Source of the DNA: Ruminococcus sp. UBA4321
GTDB taxonomy: Bacteria > Bacillota > Clostridia > Oscillospirales > Ruminococcaceae
Reading direction: 5' to 3'
DNA: 18,588 bases
Assembly (NCBI GenBank): GCA_002393815.1
Contig: DGUB01000050.1
Location: 1 to 18,588 of the forward strand
The translations under genes and the position numbers were made by a program. Every line of letters begins with the position of its first letter. The first letter of the stretch is position 1. Below the pieces are notes generated by a model that had not been told where the DNA came from, searched no databases, and worked only from the letters and a program-made list of their open reading frames with translations. Below are positions 7,268 through 14,871 of this stretch, in pieces.

Positions 7268-8301
7268 GTAATAGTTTTTCTGAAAGTTACAAGAAAGCCG
7301 GTGTCGATGTCACAGCCGGTTATGAAGCAGTCCGCCTCATGAAAGAACATATTGCCAAAACCAATATCACAGGCGTACTGTCCGGAATCGGCGGTTTCGG
7401 CGGTCTGTTCGAGCCTGACCTGACTGGTATCGAAAAGCCGGTATTCGTTTCCGGAACAGACGGTGTCGGCACTAAGCTGAAAATCGCGTTTCTGCTTGAC
7501 AAGCATGATACAGTCGGTATCGACTGCGTCGCTATGTGCGTGAATGATATTATCTGCTGTGGTGCAAAGCCTCAGTTCTTCCTGGATTATATCGCAGTCG
7601 GCAAGAACTATCCGGAGAAAGTCGCGCAGATTGTTTCCGGCGTGGCTGACGGATGCGTGCAGGCAGGCTGTGCCTTAATCGGCGGCGAAACTGCCGAAAT
7701 GCCCGGCTTCTATCCGGTAGATGAATATGACCTCGCCGGATTCGCTGTCGGCGTTGTCGATAAAAAGAAAATCGTGAATACAGAATCCCAGAAAGCCGGA
7801 GATGTCTTAATCGCCCTGAAGTCTTCCGGTGTTCACTCAAACGGTTTTTCTCTCGTCAGAAAAGTATTTGATGTGAATTCCAGTAATCTGGCAATGCGTT
7901 TTGATGAACTCGGCGCAACACTCGGCGAAACTTTGCTGACTCCCACTAAGATTTATGTCAAGCCCGTGCTGAAACTCATGGAAAGCGTGACTGTCAAGTC
8001 TGTATCGCATATTACAGGCGGCGGCTTCTATGAAAATATTCCGCGTTCTCTGCCGAAGGGCATTTCTGCGCATATTAAAAAATCTGATGTGCAGATTCTG
8101 CCGATTTTCGAGTTAATCGCAAGAACCGGACATATTCCGGAACGTGATATGTTCAATACGTTCAATATGGGCGTTGGCATGATTCTTTCCGTCGCACAGG
8201 AAGACGCTGACAAGGCGGTCGAAATCCTGAAATTCGCCGGAGAAGATGCTTATCTCCTCGGTGAACTGACAGAATCCGAAGAAGGCGTTATTCTGGAATA
8301 A
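7264..8301 (+). CDS. purM: Phosphoribosylformylglycinamidine cyclo-ligase (AIR synthetase) PurM
   Basis: A 345 aa ATP-dependent cyclase forming the imidazole ring of AIR from FGAM. Family signatures appear in order: GTDGVGTK (64-71), the nucleotide and metal-binding VNDI (93-96), [11 protein letters not shown] (140-150), [12 protein letters not shown] near 190-200, and [11 protein letters not shown] near 246-256. Length is standard (about 340-350 aa). The start ATG overlaps the purF stop by four bases and has AGGAGA (7252-7257) six bases upstream, indicating translational coupling. Its substrate comes from FGAM synthetase (PurL or PurLQS), which is not in this window. Confidence 0.97.
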   Translation: MSNSFSESYKKAGVDVTAGYEAVRLMKEHIAKTNITGVLSGIGGFGGLFEPDLTGIEKPVFVSGTDGVGTKLKIAFLLDKHDTVGIDCVAMCVNDIICCGAKPQFFLDYIAVGKNYPEKVAQIVSGVADGCVQAGCALIGGETAEMPGFYPVDEYDLAGFAVGVVDKKKIVNTESQKAGDVLIALKSSGVHSNGFSLVRKVFDVNSSNLAMRFDELGATLGETLLTPTKIYVKPVLKLMESVTVKSVSHITGGGFYENIPRSLPKGISAHIKKSDVQILPIFELIARTGHIPERDMFNTFNMGVGMILSVAQEDADKAVEILKFAGEDAYLLGELTESEEGVILE

Positions 8302-8310
8302 TTTCATATT

Positions 8311-8910
8311 ATGGATTTCATGATATTTTTGCTCGGTGTCATGGTACTGGCAGGATATGGCATTCTGCTTGCGGGCATTGTGAGCGTTGCTTCGGGGTAT
8401 CTGCCTTTGCCGGATATTCCGGACAGGGCTGCACTGGCTGCCGGGTTTGTCATAATGCTGATTCTGATTCTGACAGGTTTCGGCGGAAAAGCAGTCCTTG
8501 CGGAATGCATTCTGCTGATGCTCTGGAATATCATCCGGATGCTCCGGTTCAGCCGTCTGACAAGCCGTTCCGCGGAAACAACGGCGGTTCTGAAAGAATA
8601 TAAACTGAAAATTATAAAAATTTATTATTCTCAAAAACACAGAGGATTTCAGAGTGATGCCTATTCGTTCTATTCGCCTGTGATGCGCTATGATGCAGAC
8701 GGTCAGGAAACACAAGCCGTTTCCCGGCTCTGGTCACAGGATATGAATCTGGAAAAAGAAACAGAATATCTGATTTGCTACAGTACAGTCAATCCGGAAT
8801 TATTCTGGTTTCCGGAACAGAAAGGCAGGATAACATTGCCTTATGTGACCGGGCTGTGCGTTTCAGCAGTATTCTTTGTCGGCGTACTTGCATTTTATTT
8901 TTCAACATGA
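8311..8910 (+). CDS. Membrane protein of unknown function, DUF3592-like
   Basis: A 199 aa protein with hydrophobic segments at about 3-27, 40-57 and 60-78, a polar domain at about 85-175, and a last helix at about 177-197. The polar domain resembles the DUF3592 pattern: a variable-sequence strand, a Y-x-P-V-x-x-Y stretch (YSPVMRY, 121-127) and a final Y-(5)-NPELFWFP (from 157). The protein encoded just downstream (8925-9437) shares this domain and the exact PELFWFP string, so the two are probably diverged duplicates. There is no good Shine-Dalgarno sequence; only GGAA overlapping the purM stop precedes ATG 8311, so expression may rely on coupling. Its role within a purine operon is unknown. 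The DUF assignment is by eye. Confidence 0.75.
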   Translation: MDFMIFLLGVMVLAGYGILLAGIVSVASGYLPLPDIPDRAALAAGFVIMLILILTGFGGKAVLAECILLMLWNIIRMLRFSRLTSRSAETTAVLKEYKLKIIKIYYSQKHRGFQSDAYSFYSPVMRYDADGQETQAVSRLWSQDMNLEKETEYLICYSTVNPELFWFPEQKGRITLPYVTGLCVSAVFFVGVLAFYFST

Positions 8911-8924
8911 GGGAAGTGACCTGA

Positions 8925-9437
8925 ATGAAAGACTTTCCGCGGAGATATCTGCCGGATGTTGCTGTCGGCATTCTGATTATGTTTTTTGCGATTATCTGGG
9001 GACTGGAAGTCAGCGAAGAAACTGTGCATCTGTTTATCTGCATCTGTGCGGTTATCTGGTGTCTGATACAGTATTTTTATTATAAAAACCTCATCGGAAA
9101 GGGTGTCCCGACAGAAGCCATTCTGCTGGATTATCATTATCAGCATGAGAAAGGAAAGCCTGTTGTACAGGGAATGCCTGCACCGGAATATACTGTTTAT
9201 GCTCCGGTTGTGCAGTATGAAACCGACAGCGAAGTGATTACTTCCCGTTACTGTATGCACCTCAGAAAACGCAGATATGAAATCGGTGAGAAAATCCGGA
9301 TTTGCTATCTGCCTTCCAGTCCGGAACTGTTCTGGTTTCCTGATGAAAAAGAGGAGATGTATAAAGATTATATCATCACAGCCGTCATTTCTGTTATCAT
9401 TATGATAGTGTATTCGATTGCGGAAATGCTGGCATAA
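8925..9437 (+). CDS. Membrane protein of unknown function, DUF3592-like, paralogue of its upstream neighbour
   Basis: A 170 aa protein with two N-terminal helices (about 9-27 and 34-52), a polar domain (about 60-140) and a C-terminal helix (about 149-168). The domain contains YAPVVQY (92-98) and SSPELFWFP (131-139), parallel to YSPVMRY and NPELFWFP in the preceding protein. It differs by having one fewer N-terminal helix and an inserted segment near 72-88. ATG 8925 is preceded by GAGGGAAG (8909-8916) at a normal distance. It lies between purM and purN, 13 bases before the purN start codon. No catalytic motif is visible. A structural or regulatory membrane role is possible but unsupported. Confidence 0.78.
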   Translation: MKDFPRRYLPDVAVGILIMFFAIIWGLEVSEETVHLFICICAVIWCLIQYFYYKNLIGKGVPTEAILLDYHYQHEKGKPVVQGMPAPEYTVYAPVVQYETDSEVITSRYCMHLRKRRYEIGEKIRICYLPSSPELFWFPDEKEEMYKDYIITAVISVIIMIVYSIAEMLA

Positions 9438-9450
9438 AGGAGAAGTTTTA

Positions 9451-10086
9451 ATGAAAAATATTATTGTACTGGTTTCCGGCGGCGGGACGAATTTACAGGC
9501 TCTTATCGACGCGCAGGAACGCGGAGAAATCAAGAACGGGAAAATTACCTGTGTGATTTCTTCCAATCCGGATGCCTATGCTCTTCGGAGAGCCGAAAAG
9601 CACGGAATCAAGTCGCAGGTACTCAACCGGAAACATTATCAGAATAATCAGGATTATACACAGGATTTATTGAAACTGCTGGAAGCCGAAAACGCGGATT
9701 TGATTGTTCTCGCCGGATTCATGATTATTCTGGACAAAGCCCTGATTCAGGCTTATGAAAATAAGATTATCAATGTGCATCCGTCGCTGATTCCGTCTTT
9801 CTGCGGTGATGGCTTCTACGGTCTGCATGTTCATGAAAAGGCACTCGAAAAGGGTGTGAAACTCACCGGCGCAACGGTTCACTTCGTCAATGAAATCTGC
9901 GACGGCGGTGCGATTATCTTACAGAAAGCCGTCGAAATCCAGAACGGCGATACTCCCGAAATTCTGCAAAAGCGCGTCATGGAACAGGCAGAATGGAAAA
10001 TCCTTCCGCAGGCGGTCAGCCTGTTCTGTGAAGACAGACTGACAGTCATTGACAATCATGCGTATATCGACTACAAAGGAGAATGA
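9451..10086 (+). CDS. purN: Phosphoribosylglycinamide formyltransferase PurN
   Basis: A 211 aa GAR transformylase using 10-formyl-tetrahydrofolate to make FGAR. The phosphate-binding VLVSGGGTNLQALI (6-19) opens the protein. The catalytic triad equivalent to E. coli Asn106/His108/Asp144 is N108 and H110 in INVHPSLIPSF (107-117) and D151 in NEICDGGAI (147-155). GATVHFV (140-146) is also typical. The usual substrate loop reads FCGDGFYGLHVH, slightly longer than the E. coli form. ATG 9451 follows AAAGGAGA (9436-9443) by seven bases; the frame extends upstream to 9418 but that peptide is in the end of the preceding gene. This is the folate-dependent route; no formate-dependent purT is seen. Confidence 0.96.
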   Translation: MKNIIVLVSGGGTNLQALIDAQERGEIKNGKITCVISSNPDAYALRRAEKHGIKSQVLNRKHYQNNQDYTQDLLKLLEAENADLIVLAGFMIILDKALIQAYENKIINVHPSLIPSFCGDGFYGLHVHEKALEKGVKLTGATVHFVNEICDGGAIILQKAVEIQNGDTPEILQKRVMEQAEWKILPQAVSLFCEDRLTVIDNHAYIDYKGE

Positions 10087-10089
10087 ATT

Positions 10090-10809
10090 ATGAAAACTTT
10101 GAATATTTACGAAGAATTAGCAAATAATGCTTATCCCGGCAGAGGCATCATCATCGGCAGAACTGCTGACGGAAAATCTGCTGTGACTGCTTACTTCATC
10201 ATGGGCAGAAGCGTCAACTCCCGGAACAGAGTGTTCACCGCGACCGAAGACGGCATCAGGACAGAAGCCGCTGACCCGTCCAAACTTTCTGACCCGCATC
10301 TGATTATTTATGCTCCTGTACGCATTCTGGGGAATAAAACTATCGTGACAAACGGCGACCAGACTGATACCATCTACGAACTCATGGACAAGCAGCAGAC
10401 CTTTGAACAGGCACTCCGCACCCGTGAATATGAAGATGATGCGCCGAATTATACTCCCAGAATTTCCGGTATCATGCATATCGGCGAAGGCAAGTATAAC
10501 TATGCAATGTCCATTATCAAATCTGCTGACGGCAATCCGGACAGTATCGAAAGATTCACTTATTCTTATAATAATCCGGAAAACGGAATCGGTCATTTCA
10601 TTCATACCTATATGAGCGACGGCAATCCGCTGCCGAGCTTCGAGGGCGAACCCAAAAAGATTGCAATCAATGACAATATTGCTGATTTTACTGATAAACT
10701 CTGGAACGCTCTGAATGAAGATAACAAAGTTTCCCTGTTCGTCCGCTATATTAATATTGAAACCGGCGAAACTGAAACCAAGATTGTCAACAAGTATACA
10801 AAAGCATGA
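10090..10809 (+). CDS. purO: IMP cyclohydrolase, archaeal PurO-type
   Basis: A 239 aa protein matching the archaeal-type IMP cyclohydrolase family (PurO), which closes the purine ring of FAICAR to give IMP. Recognisable parts are the N-terminal NAYPGRGIIIG (13-23), AYFIMGRSVNSRNRVF (34-49) with its G-R-S and N-R pattern, and TNGDQTDTI (87-95). It is unrelated in fold to the MGS-like cyclohydrolase domain of bifunctional PurH, and that domain is missing from the separate AICAR formyltransferase 1.2 kb downstream, so the two proteins together replace PurH. The start follows purN by three bases, with AAAGGAGA (10076-10083) six bases upstream. The stop overlaps the next start (ATGA). It is slightly longer than archaeal PurO (about 200 aa). 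Assignment is by motif memory plus pathway context. Confidence 0.85.
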   Translation: MKTLNIYEELANNAYPGRGIIIGRTADGKSAVTAYFIMGRSVNSRNRVFTATEDGIRTEAADPSKLSDPHLIIYAPVRILGNKTIVTNGDQTDTIYELMDKQQTFEQALRTREYEDDAPNYTPRISGIMHIGEGKYNYAMSIIKSADGNPDSIERFTYSYNNPENGIGHFIHTYMSDGNPLPSFEGEPKKIAINDNIADFTDKLWNALNEDNKVSLFVRYINIETGETETKIVNKYTKA

Positions 10810-11258
10810 TGCACTTCCCGGAACGGCAGACTGTAAAATATATCATCTCTTTTGTCAGAAAAGACGGAGAAGCTGTCGGCATTACACAGGATAACAGATA
10901 TGTCTATATCCTCTGTAACGAACTGAGAAATAACACAGAACTGTTTGAAATCTCTCATCAGGAATATTTTGCCTATATCAATGCTGTGCAGAATCATGAT
11001 GAAGCGGCTCTGGAAAATTTCAGAGCAGATATTTATCAGGCGAAAACCTGTATTGCTTATGAAAATTCACATTATGAGCCGAATCCGGTGAATTTTGTGC
11101 CGTACGGTTCAGAAATCCGGCAGGTATATGATGATTTTATTACAAGGCATGTTGTGACGAATGCTGAATTTTCCGGCGATACTGCCATACTCAGAACCAA
11201 ACAGGGTGAAACCCTGAAATTAAATTTCAATCAAGGAGGAATTTCCAATGGCAAATGA
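10806..11258 (+). CDS. Uncharacterised 150 aa cytosolic protein between IMP cyclohydrolase and AICAR formyltransferase genes
   Basis: I do not recognise this protein. It is soluble in appearance, with no signal peptide or membrane segment, and rich in aromatic residues. Its start overlaps the cyclohydrolase stop by four bases (ATGATG offers two possible start codons, 10806 or 10809). Its end overlaps the formyltransferase start by 11 bases, and the strong AAGGAGGA site of that gene lies inside this coding region. Residues about 11-60 look like alternating strands (KYIISFV, YVYILCNEL), 61-85 looks helical, and the C-terminal TAILRTKQGETLKLNF looks like a beta hairpin. Tight coupling between the two last-step enzymes suggests an accessory or regulatory role in the final purine steps, but nothing in the sequence shows a catalytic function. 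Confidence 0.75.
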   Translation: MMHFPERQTVKYIISFVRKDGEAVGITQDNRYVYILCNELRNNTELFEISHQEYFAYINAVQNHDEAALENFRADIYQAKTCIAYENSHYEPNPVNFVPYGSEIRQVYDDFITRHVVTNAEFSGDTAILRTKQGETLKLNFNQGGISNGK

Positions 11259-12429
11259 AATGCTCTTAAAATACGGATGCAACCCGAATCAGAAGCCCTC
11301 TAAAGTCTTTATGGAAGACAACTCTGAACTCCCGATTACTGTCTTAAACGGTAAGCCGGGCTATATCAATCTGCTCGACGCGCTCAACGGCTGGCAGCTG
11401 GTTTCCGAACTCAAGAAGGCTACCGGCGTTTGTGCAGCAACTTCTTTCAAGCATGTCTCTCCGGCAGGTGCGGCAATCGGCAGACCGCTCAGTGATACGC
11501 TGAAAAAAATCTACTGGGTTGATGACCTCGGCGAACTCACTCCCTTAGCAAGTGCCTATGCCCGTGCAAGAGGTGCGGACAGAATGTCTTCTTACGGCGA
11601 TTTCATCGCACTTTCTGATAAAGTCGATGTCTGCACCGCTAAGATGATTCAGCGCGAAGTTTCTGACGGCGTTATCGCTCCGGCTTACGACGATGAAGCC
11701 CTCGAAATTCTGAAATCCAAGAGAAAAGGCACTTACTGCATTCTCCAGATGGACGAAAACTACAAGCCTGCACCTATCGAACATAAGCAGGTTTACGGCA
11801 TCACCTTTGAGCAGGGCAGAAACGAACTTGATATTAACAAAGAATTACTGTCCAATATTGTCACTGACAATAAAGAAATCCCTGCTGACAAACTCGATGA
11901 TTTAATGATTTCTCTGATTACTCTGAAATATACGCAGTCTAACTCTGTCTGCTATGTGAAAGACGGTCAGGCAATCGGCATTGGTGCAGGTCAGCAGTCC
12001 AGAATTCACTGCACACGCCTTGCCGGTCAGAAAGCCGATAACTGGTGGCTTCGTCAGTCTCCGCAGGTACTCGGTCTAGATTTCGTCGATAATATCCGCC
12101 GTGCTGACAGAGACAATGCAATTGATGTCTATATCGGCGACGAATATGAAGATGTCCTCCGCGACGGCGAATGGCAGAAGATTTTCAAGACAAAGCCGGC
12201 AGTCTTCACAGCCGAAGAAAAGAAAGCATGGCTTGCCAAGAATACAGATGTCTGCCTCGGCTCTGATGCGTTCTTCCCGTTCGGTGACAATATCGAACGT
12301 GCAAAAAAGAGCGGTGTAGCCTATATTGCTGAACCCGGCGGTTCTATCCGTGATGACAATGTTATCGAAGTCTGCAATAAGTACAACATTGCAATGGCAT
12401 TCACCGGAATCAGACTGTTCCATCATTAA
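11248..12429 (+). CDS. purH: Stand-alone AICAR formyltransferase (PurH formylase domain only)
   Basis: A 393 aa phosphoribosylaminoimidazolecarboxamide formyltransferase, transferring the formyl group of 10-formyl-THF to AICAR. It starts directly with LKYGCNPNQKP (7-17), the L-R-Y-G-x-N-P-x-Q signature that begins the formylase part of bifunctional PurH. The catalytic Lys-His pair is K68-H69 in SFKHVSPAGAA (66-76). QSNSVCYVKDGQAIGIGAGQQSR and the C-terminal AEPGGSIRD / FTGIRLFHH segments complete the family pattern. The N-terminal MGS-like IMP cyclohydrolase domain (about 200 aa) is absent, matching the short monofunctional subfamily. ATG 11248 is seven bases after AAGGAGGA (11233-11240), the strongest ribosome site of the cluster. 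Ring closure is presumably done by the PurO-type protein two genes upstream. Confidence 0.94.
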   Translation: MANEMLLKYGCNPNQKPSKVFMEDNSELPITVLNGKPGYINLLDALNGWQLVSELKKATGVCAATSFKHVSPAGAAIGRPLSDTLKKIYWVDDLGELTPLASAYARARGADRMSSYGDFIALSDKVDVCTAKMIQREVSDGVIAPAYDDEALEILKSKRKGTYCILQMDENYKPAPIEHKQVYGITFEQGRNELDINKELLSNIVTDNKEIPADKLDDLMISLITLKYTQSNSVCYVKDGQAIGIGAGQQSRIHCTRLAGQKADNWWLRQSPQVLGLDFVDNIRRADRDNAIDVYIGDEYEDVLRDGEWQKIFKTKPAVFTAEEKKAWLAKNTDVCLGSDAFFPFGDNIERAKKSGVAYIAEPGGSIRDDNVIEVCNKYNIAMAFTGIRLFHH

Positions 12430-12437
12430 TCTGATTT

Positions 12438-13061
12438 ATGAATGAGTGGAATCTTCCGCTTGCCCTGCTGGATATTGTGCCTGTGGTACTGTTTTTATTC
12501 GGATGTATCGAACTGATGAAAGCGTTCTATCCGAAAATGACACAGGCACAGTACAGCATGTTTTCGGCAGGCAGTATTATGGTATTTTTATCCGGAATGA
12601 TGAAAGCCGTCTGGAAATTGATGTATGTCATGGAAATCTGTGATTATGCCATGCTGTCAGATGCGTTTTTCCCGGTGCAGTCAACAGGCTTTGTACTGCT
12701 TGCACTCAGTACGATACGGCTTGCCGGAAAGAAAAAAGACAAATCTGATTATGCAAGTTATTCAGCTGTTCCGGTAGTGGCAATCAAAATGCCGTTCATC
12801 ATGCTGACATTTCTGGGGACGACAATATTTTACGGAAGTCTGTCAGCACTTGGTGTCAAGACAAAAAACAAAATGACTGTGGTCTTTTTTATCAGTGCGT
12901 ATGCGTTTGATATGATTCAGGTGTTCCTTGCGTCTAAATTTGATAATTCTTCTCTGATGAACTGGCTTGCGGAAATCGTCAATACTCTGGCACAGGTCTG
13001 CCTCTGGTTAGGGGCGAAGCGTCTGAATCAGGCGTATCAGGATGAGAAATACGACTATTAA
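12438..13061 (+). CDS. Polytopic membrane protein, function unknown
   Basis: A 207 aa hydrophobic protein with about six membrane helices (near 7-26, 41-65, 76-96, 111-137, 146-166 and 173-193) joined by short loops. There is a basic cytoplasmic-looking loop AGKKKDKSD (96-104) and an acidic C-terminal tail. I recognise no family. No convincing Shine-Dalgarno sequence precedes ATG 12438, which lies eight bases after the formyltransferase stop, so it may be weakly translated or reinitiated. It is followed closely by a second small membrane protein gene and then purD. A transport, sensing or accessory role tied to purines is possible only by context. Confidence 0.75.
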   Translation: MNEWNLPLALLDIVPVVLFLFGCIELMKAFYPKMTQAQYSMFSAGSIMVFLSGMMKAVWKLMYVMEICDYAMLSDAFFPVQSTGFVLLALSTIRLAGKKKDKSDYASYSAVPVVAIKMPFIMLTFLGTTIFYGSLSALGVKTKNKMTVVFFISAYAFDMIQVFLASKFDNSSLMNWLAEIVNTLAQVCLWLGAKRLNQAYQDEKYDY

Positions 13062-13075
13062 GGAGTACTGGAATC

Positions 13076-13579
13076 ATGATACAGAAACCTGAAATTACAA
13101 AAAAACTGGCACAGATTGCCTTCTGGCTGGAAACTGGCTGGATTGTGTGCAATGTGCTTCTGATTTTTCTTGCCTGTGTTGTGCCGGTTTCGAGTACATA
13201 CAGCAGCTGGGCAGATATCAGAATTCCGCTGAGTCTTCCGGTCATCTATGCGGTCGGACAGTGCTGCATGATACCGTTTGCATGGTCTTGTCTGAGAAGT
13301 TCCCTGCAGAAAGAACTTTCTGAAAACCGGGCGGAAAGCAATATCGCACTTCCGTCAGTGCTGTATTTTATCGGAATTCTGCTGAACTGGCTGATTCAGA
13401 ACTTTGGCATCACATTTGCCGGCAGAGTTTTTCATGGTGCGGATGTGCTTGGTGCATTCAGTATCAGAATGCAGTATCAGCATGTTCTGAATCTTCTTCC
13501 GGTGCAGATGGCGGCACTGGTACTGGTCTGCTGTGCAGCAGCAATTGAAGCATATATTTTAAAACATAAGGAGTCTTAA
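13076..13579 (+). CDS. Small membrane protein (about four helices), function unknown
   Basis: A 167 aa protein with predicted membrane segments near 15-37, 52-73, 90-112 and 139-161, and a charged loop (LQKELSENRAES, 77-88) between helices two and three. I recognise no family or catalytic motif. The ribosome site AAGGAGT (13060-13066) overlaps the stop of the preceding membrane-protein gene, giving ten bases to ATG 13076. This overlap, and the two-base gap to purD, place it firmly in the same transcript. The pair 12438-13061 and 13076-13579 may act together. Confidence 0.75.
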   Translation: MIQKPEITKKLAQIAFWLETGWIVCNVLLIFLACVVPVSSTYSSWADIRIPLSLPVIYAVGQCCMIPFAWSCLRSSLQKELSENRAESNIALPSVLYFIGILLNWLIQNFGITFAGRVFHGADVLGAFSIRMQYQHVLNLLPVQMAALVLVCCAAAIEAYILKHKES

Positions 13580-13581
13580 TT

Positions 13582-14865
13582 ATGAAGATTTTAGTTGTCG
13601 GCGGCGGCGGTCGTGAACATGCCATTATTATGAAACTCGCCGGAAGTGATAAAAATCCGGAACTGTTCTGTGCGCCCGGAAACGGCGGTATTTCGAGATA
13701 TGCGAAATGCTTTGATGTCAAGGCAACCGATATTCCCGGTATGGTGAAACTTGCACAGGAGATTCAGCCGGACTGGGTATTCGTCGCACCGGATGACCCG
13801 CTTGTCATGGGCATGGCGGATGAACTCCAGAAAGCCGGATTCAAAACTTTTGGACCCAGAGCCAATGCCGCGATTATCGAGGGAAGCAAGATTTTCTCTA
13901 AAAATCTGATGAAGAAATATCAGATTCCGACAGGTGCTTATGAGGTATTCGACAACAGTGAAGAAGCTATCGCTTATATTAAAAAACAGAATACTTATCC
14001 GACGGTTATCAAGGCGGACGGTCTGGCACTCGGCAAAGGCGTGATTCTCGCGCAGAACGAAGAAGAAGCTGTCGAAGCTGTCAAATCCATGATTGATGAT
14101 AAAAAATTCGGGGAAAGCAGTTCCCATATCGTCATTGAAGAATTCCTGACGGGTCCCGAAGTTTCTGTTCTGTCGTTCACGGACGGAAAAACTGTCGTTC
14201 CGATGGTTTCTTCCATGGATCATAAACGCGCTCTGGATAACGACGAAGGTCTGAATACCGGAGGTATGGGTACTGTCGCACCGAATCCGTATTATACAGA
14301 AGCAATCGCCGCAGAATGCATGGAAAAAATTTTCAAGCCGACTATCGAAGCCATGCAGAAGGAGGGCAGACCTTTTACAGGCTGTCTGTATTTTGGTCTG
14401 ATGCTGACTCCGGACGGCGCAAAAGTCATTGAGTATAACTGCCGGTTCGGCGACCCGGAAACGCAGGTCGTTCTGCCTCTGCTCGATACGGATTTGATTG
14501 ATATCATGCAGGCTGTCTGGGACGGCACTCTGGATAAACTCACGGTCAACTGGAAAAATCAGAACGCGGCTTGTGTCGTACTTGCAAGCGGCGGCTATCC
14601 GGTCAAGTATGAGAGCGGCAAGGAAATCTCCGGTCTGGATGAAAAAGGTCAGGTACAGGGCGCATTCGTCTACCATGCAGGTACAAAATTCACAGATGAT
14701 AAATTCCTGACCGCCGGCGGTCGCGTTCTCGGCGTGACGGCAACAGGTGATACTCTCGAACATGCTCTGAATCAGGCTTATCAGAGCGCGGAACTTATCA
14801 GTTTTGAAAAAATGCATTATCGTCATGATATTGGCAGACGCGCTTTGCAGGCGAAACAGGGGTGA
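13582..14865 (+). CDS. purD: Phosphoribosylamine-glycine ligase (GAR synthetase) PurD
   Basis: A 427 aa ATP-grasp ligase joining phosphoribosylamine and glycine. KILVVGGGGREHAI (2-15) is the N-terminal signature, followed by FCAPGNGGI (29-37), FGPRANAAIIEGSK (where the ATP-grasp domain begins), VIKADGLALGKGV, the GGMG loop in DEGLNTGGMGTVAPNP, and VIEYNCRFGDPETQVVLPLL near the metal site. Length is normal. ATG 13582 has TAAGGAG (13567-13573) eight bases upstream, inside the end of the preceding gene. PurD consumes the unstable product of PurF, so its place eight genes downstream of purF is not a tight pairing. A 428 aa open frame on the opposite strand mirrors this gene and is a shadow. Confidence 0.97.
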   Translation: MKILVVGGGGREHAIIMKLAGSDKNPELFCAPGNGGISRYAKCFDVKATDIPGMVKLAQEIQPDWVFVAPDDPLVMGMADELQKAGFKTFGPRANAAIIEGSKIFSKNLMKKYQIPTGAYEVFDNSEEAIAYIKKQNTYPTVIKADGLALGKGVILAQNEEEAVEAVKSMIDDKKFGESSSHIVIEEFLTGPEVSVLSFTDGKTVVPMVSSMDHKRALDNDEGLNTGGMGTVAPNPYYTEAIAAECMEKIFKPTIEAMQKEGRPFTGCLYFGLMLTPDGAKVIEYNCRFGDPETQVVLPLLDTDLIDIMQAVWDGTLDKLTVNWKNQNAACVVLASGGYPVKYESGKEISGLDEKGQVQGAFVYHAGTKFTDDKFLTAGGRVLGVTATGDTLEHALNQAYQSAELISFEKMHYRHDIGRRALQAKQG

Positions 14866-14871
14866 TGCCTG

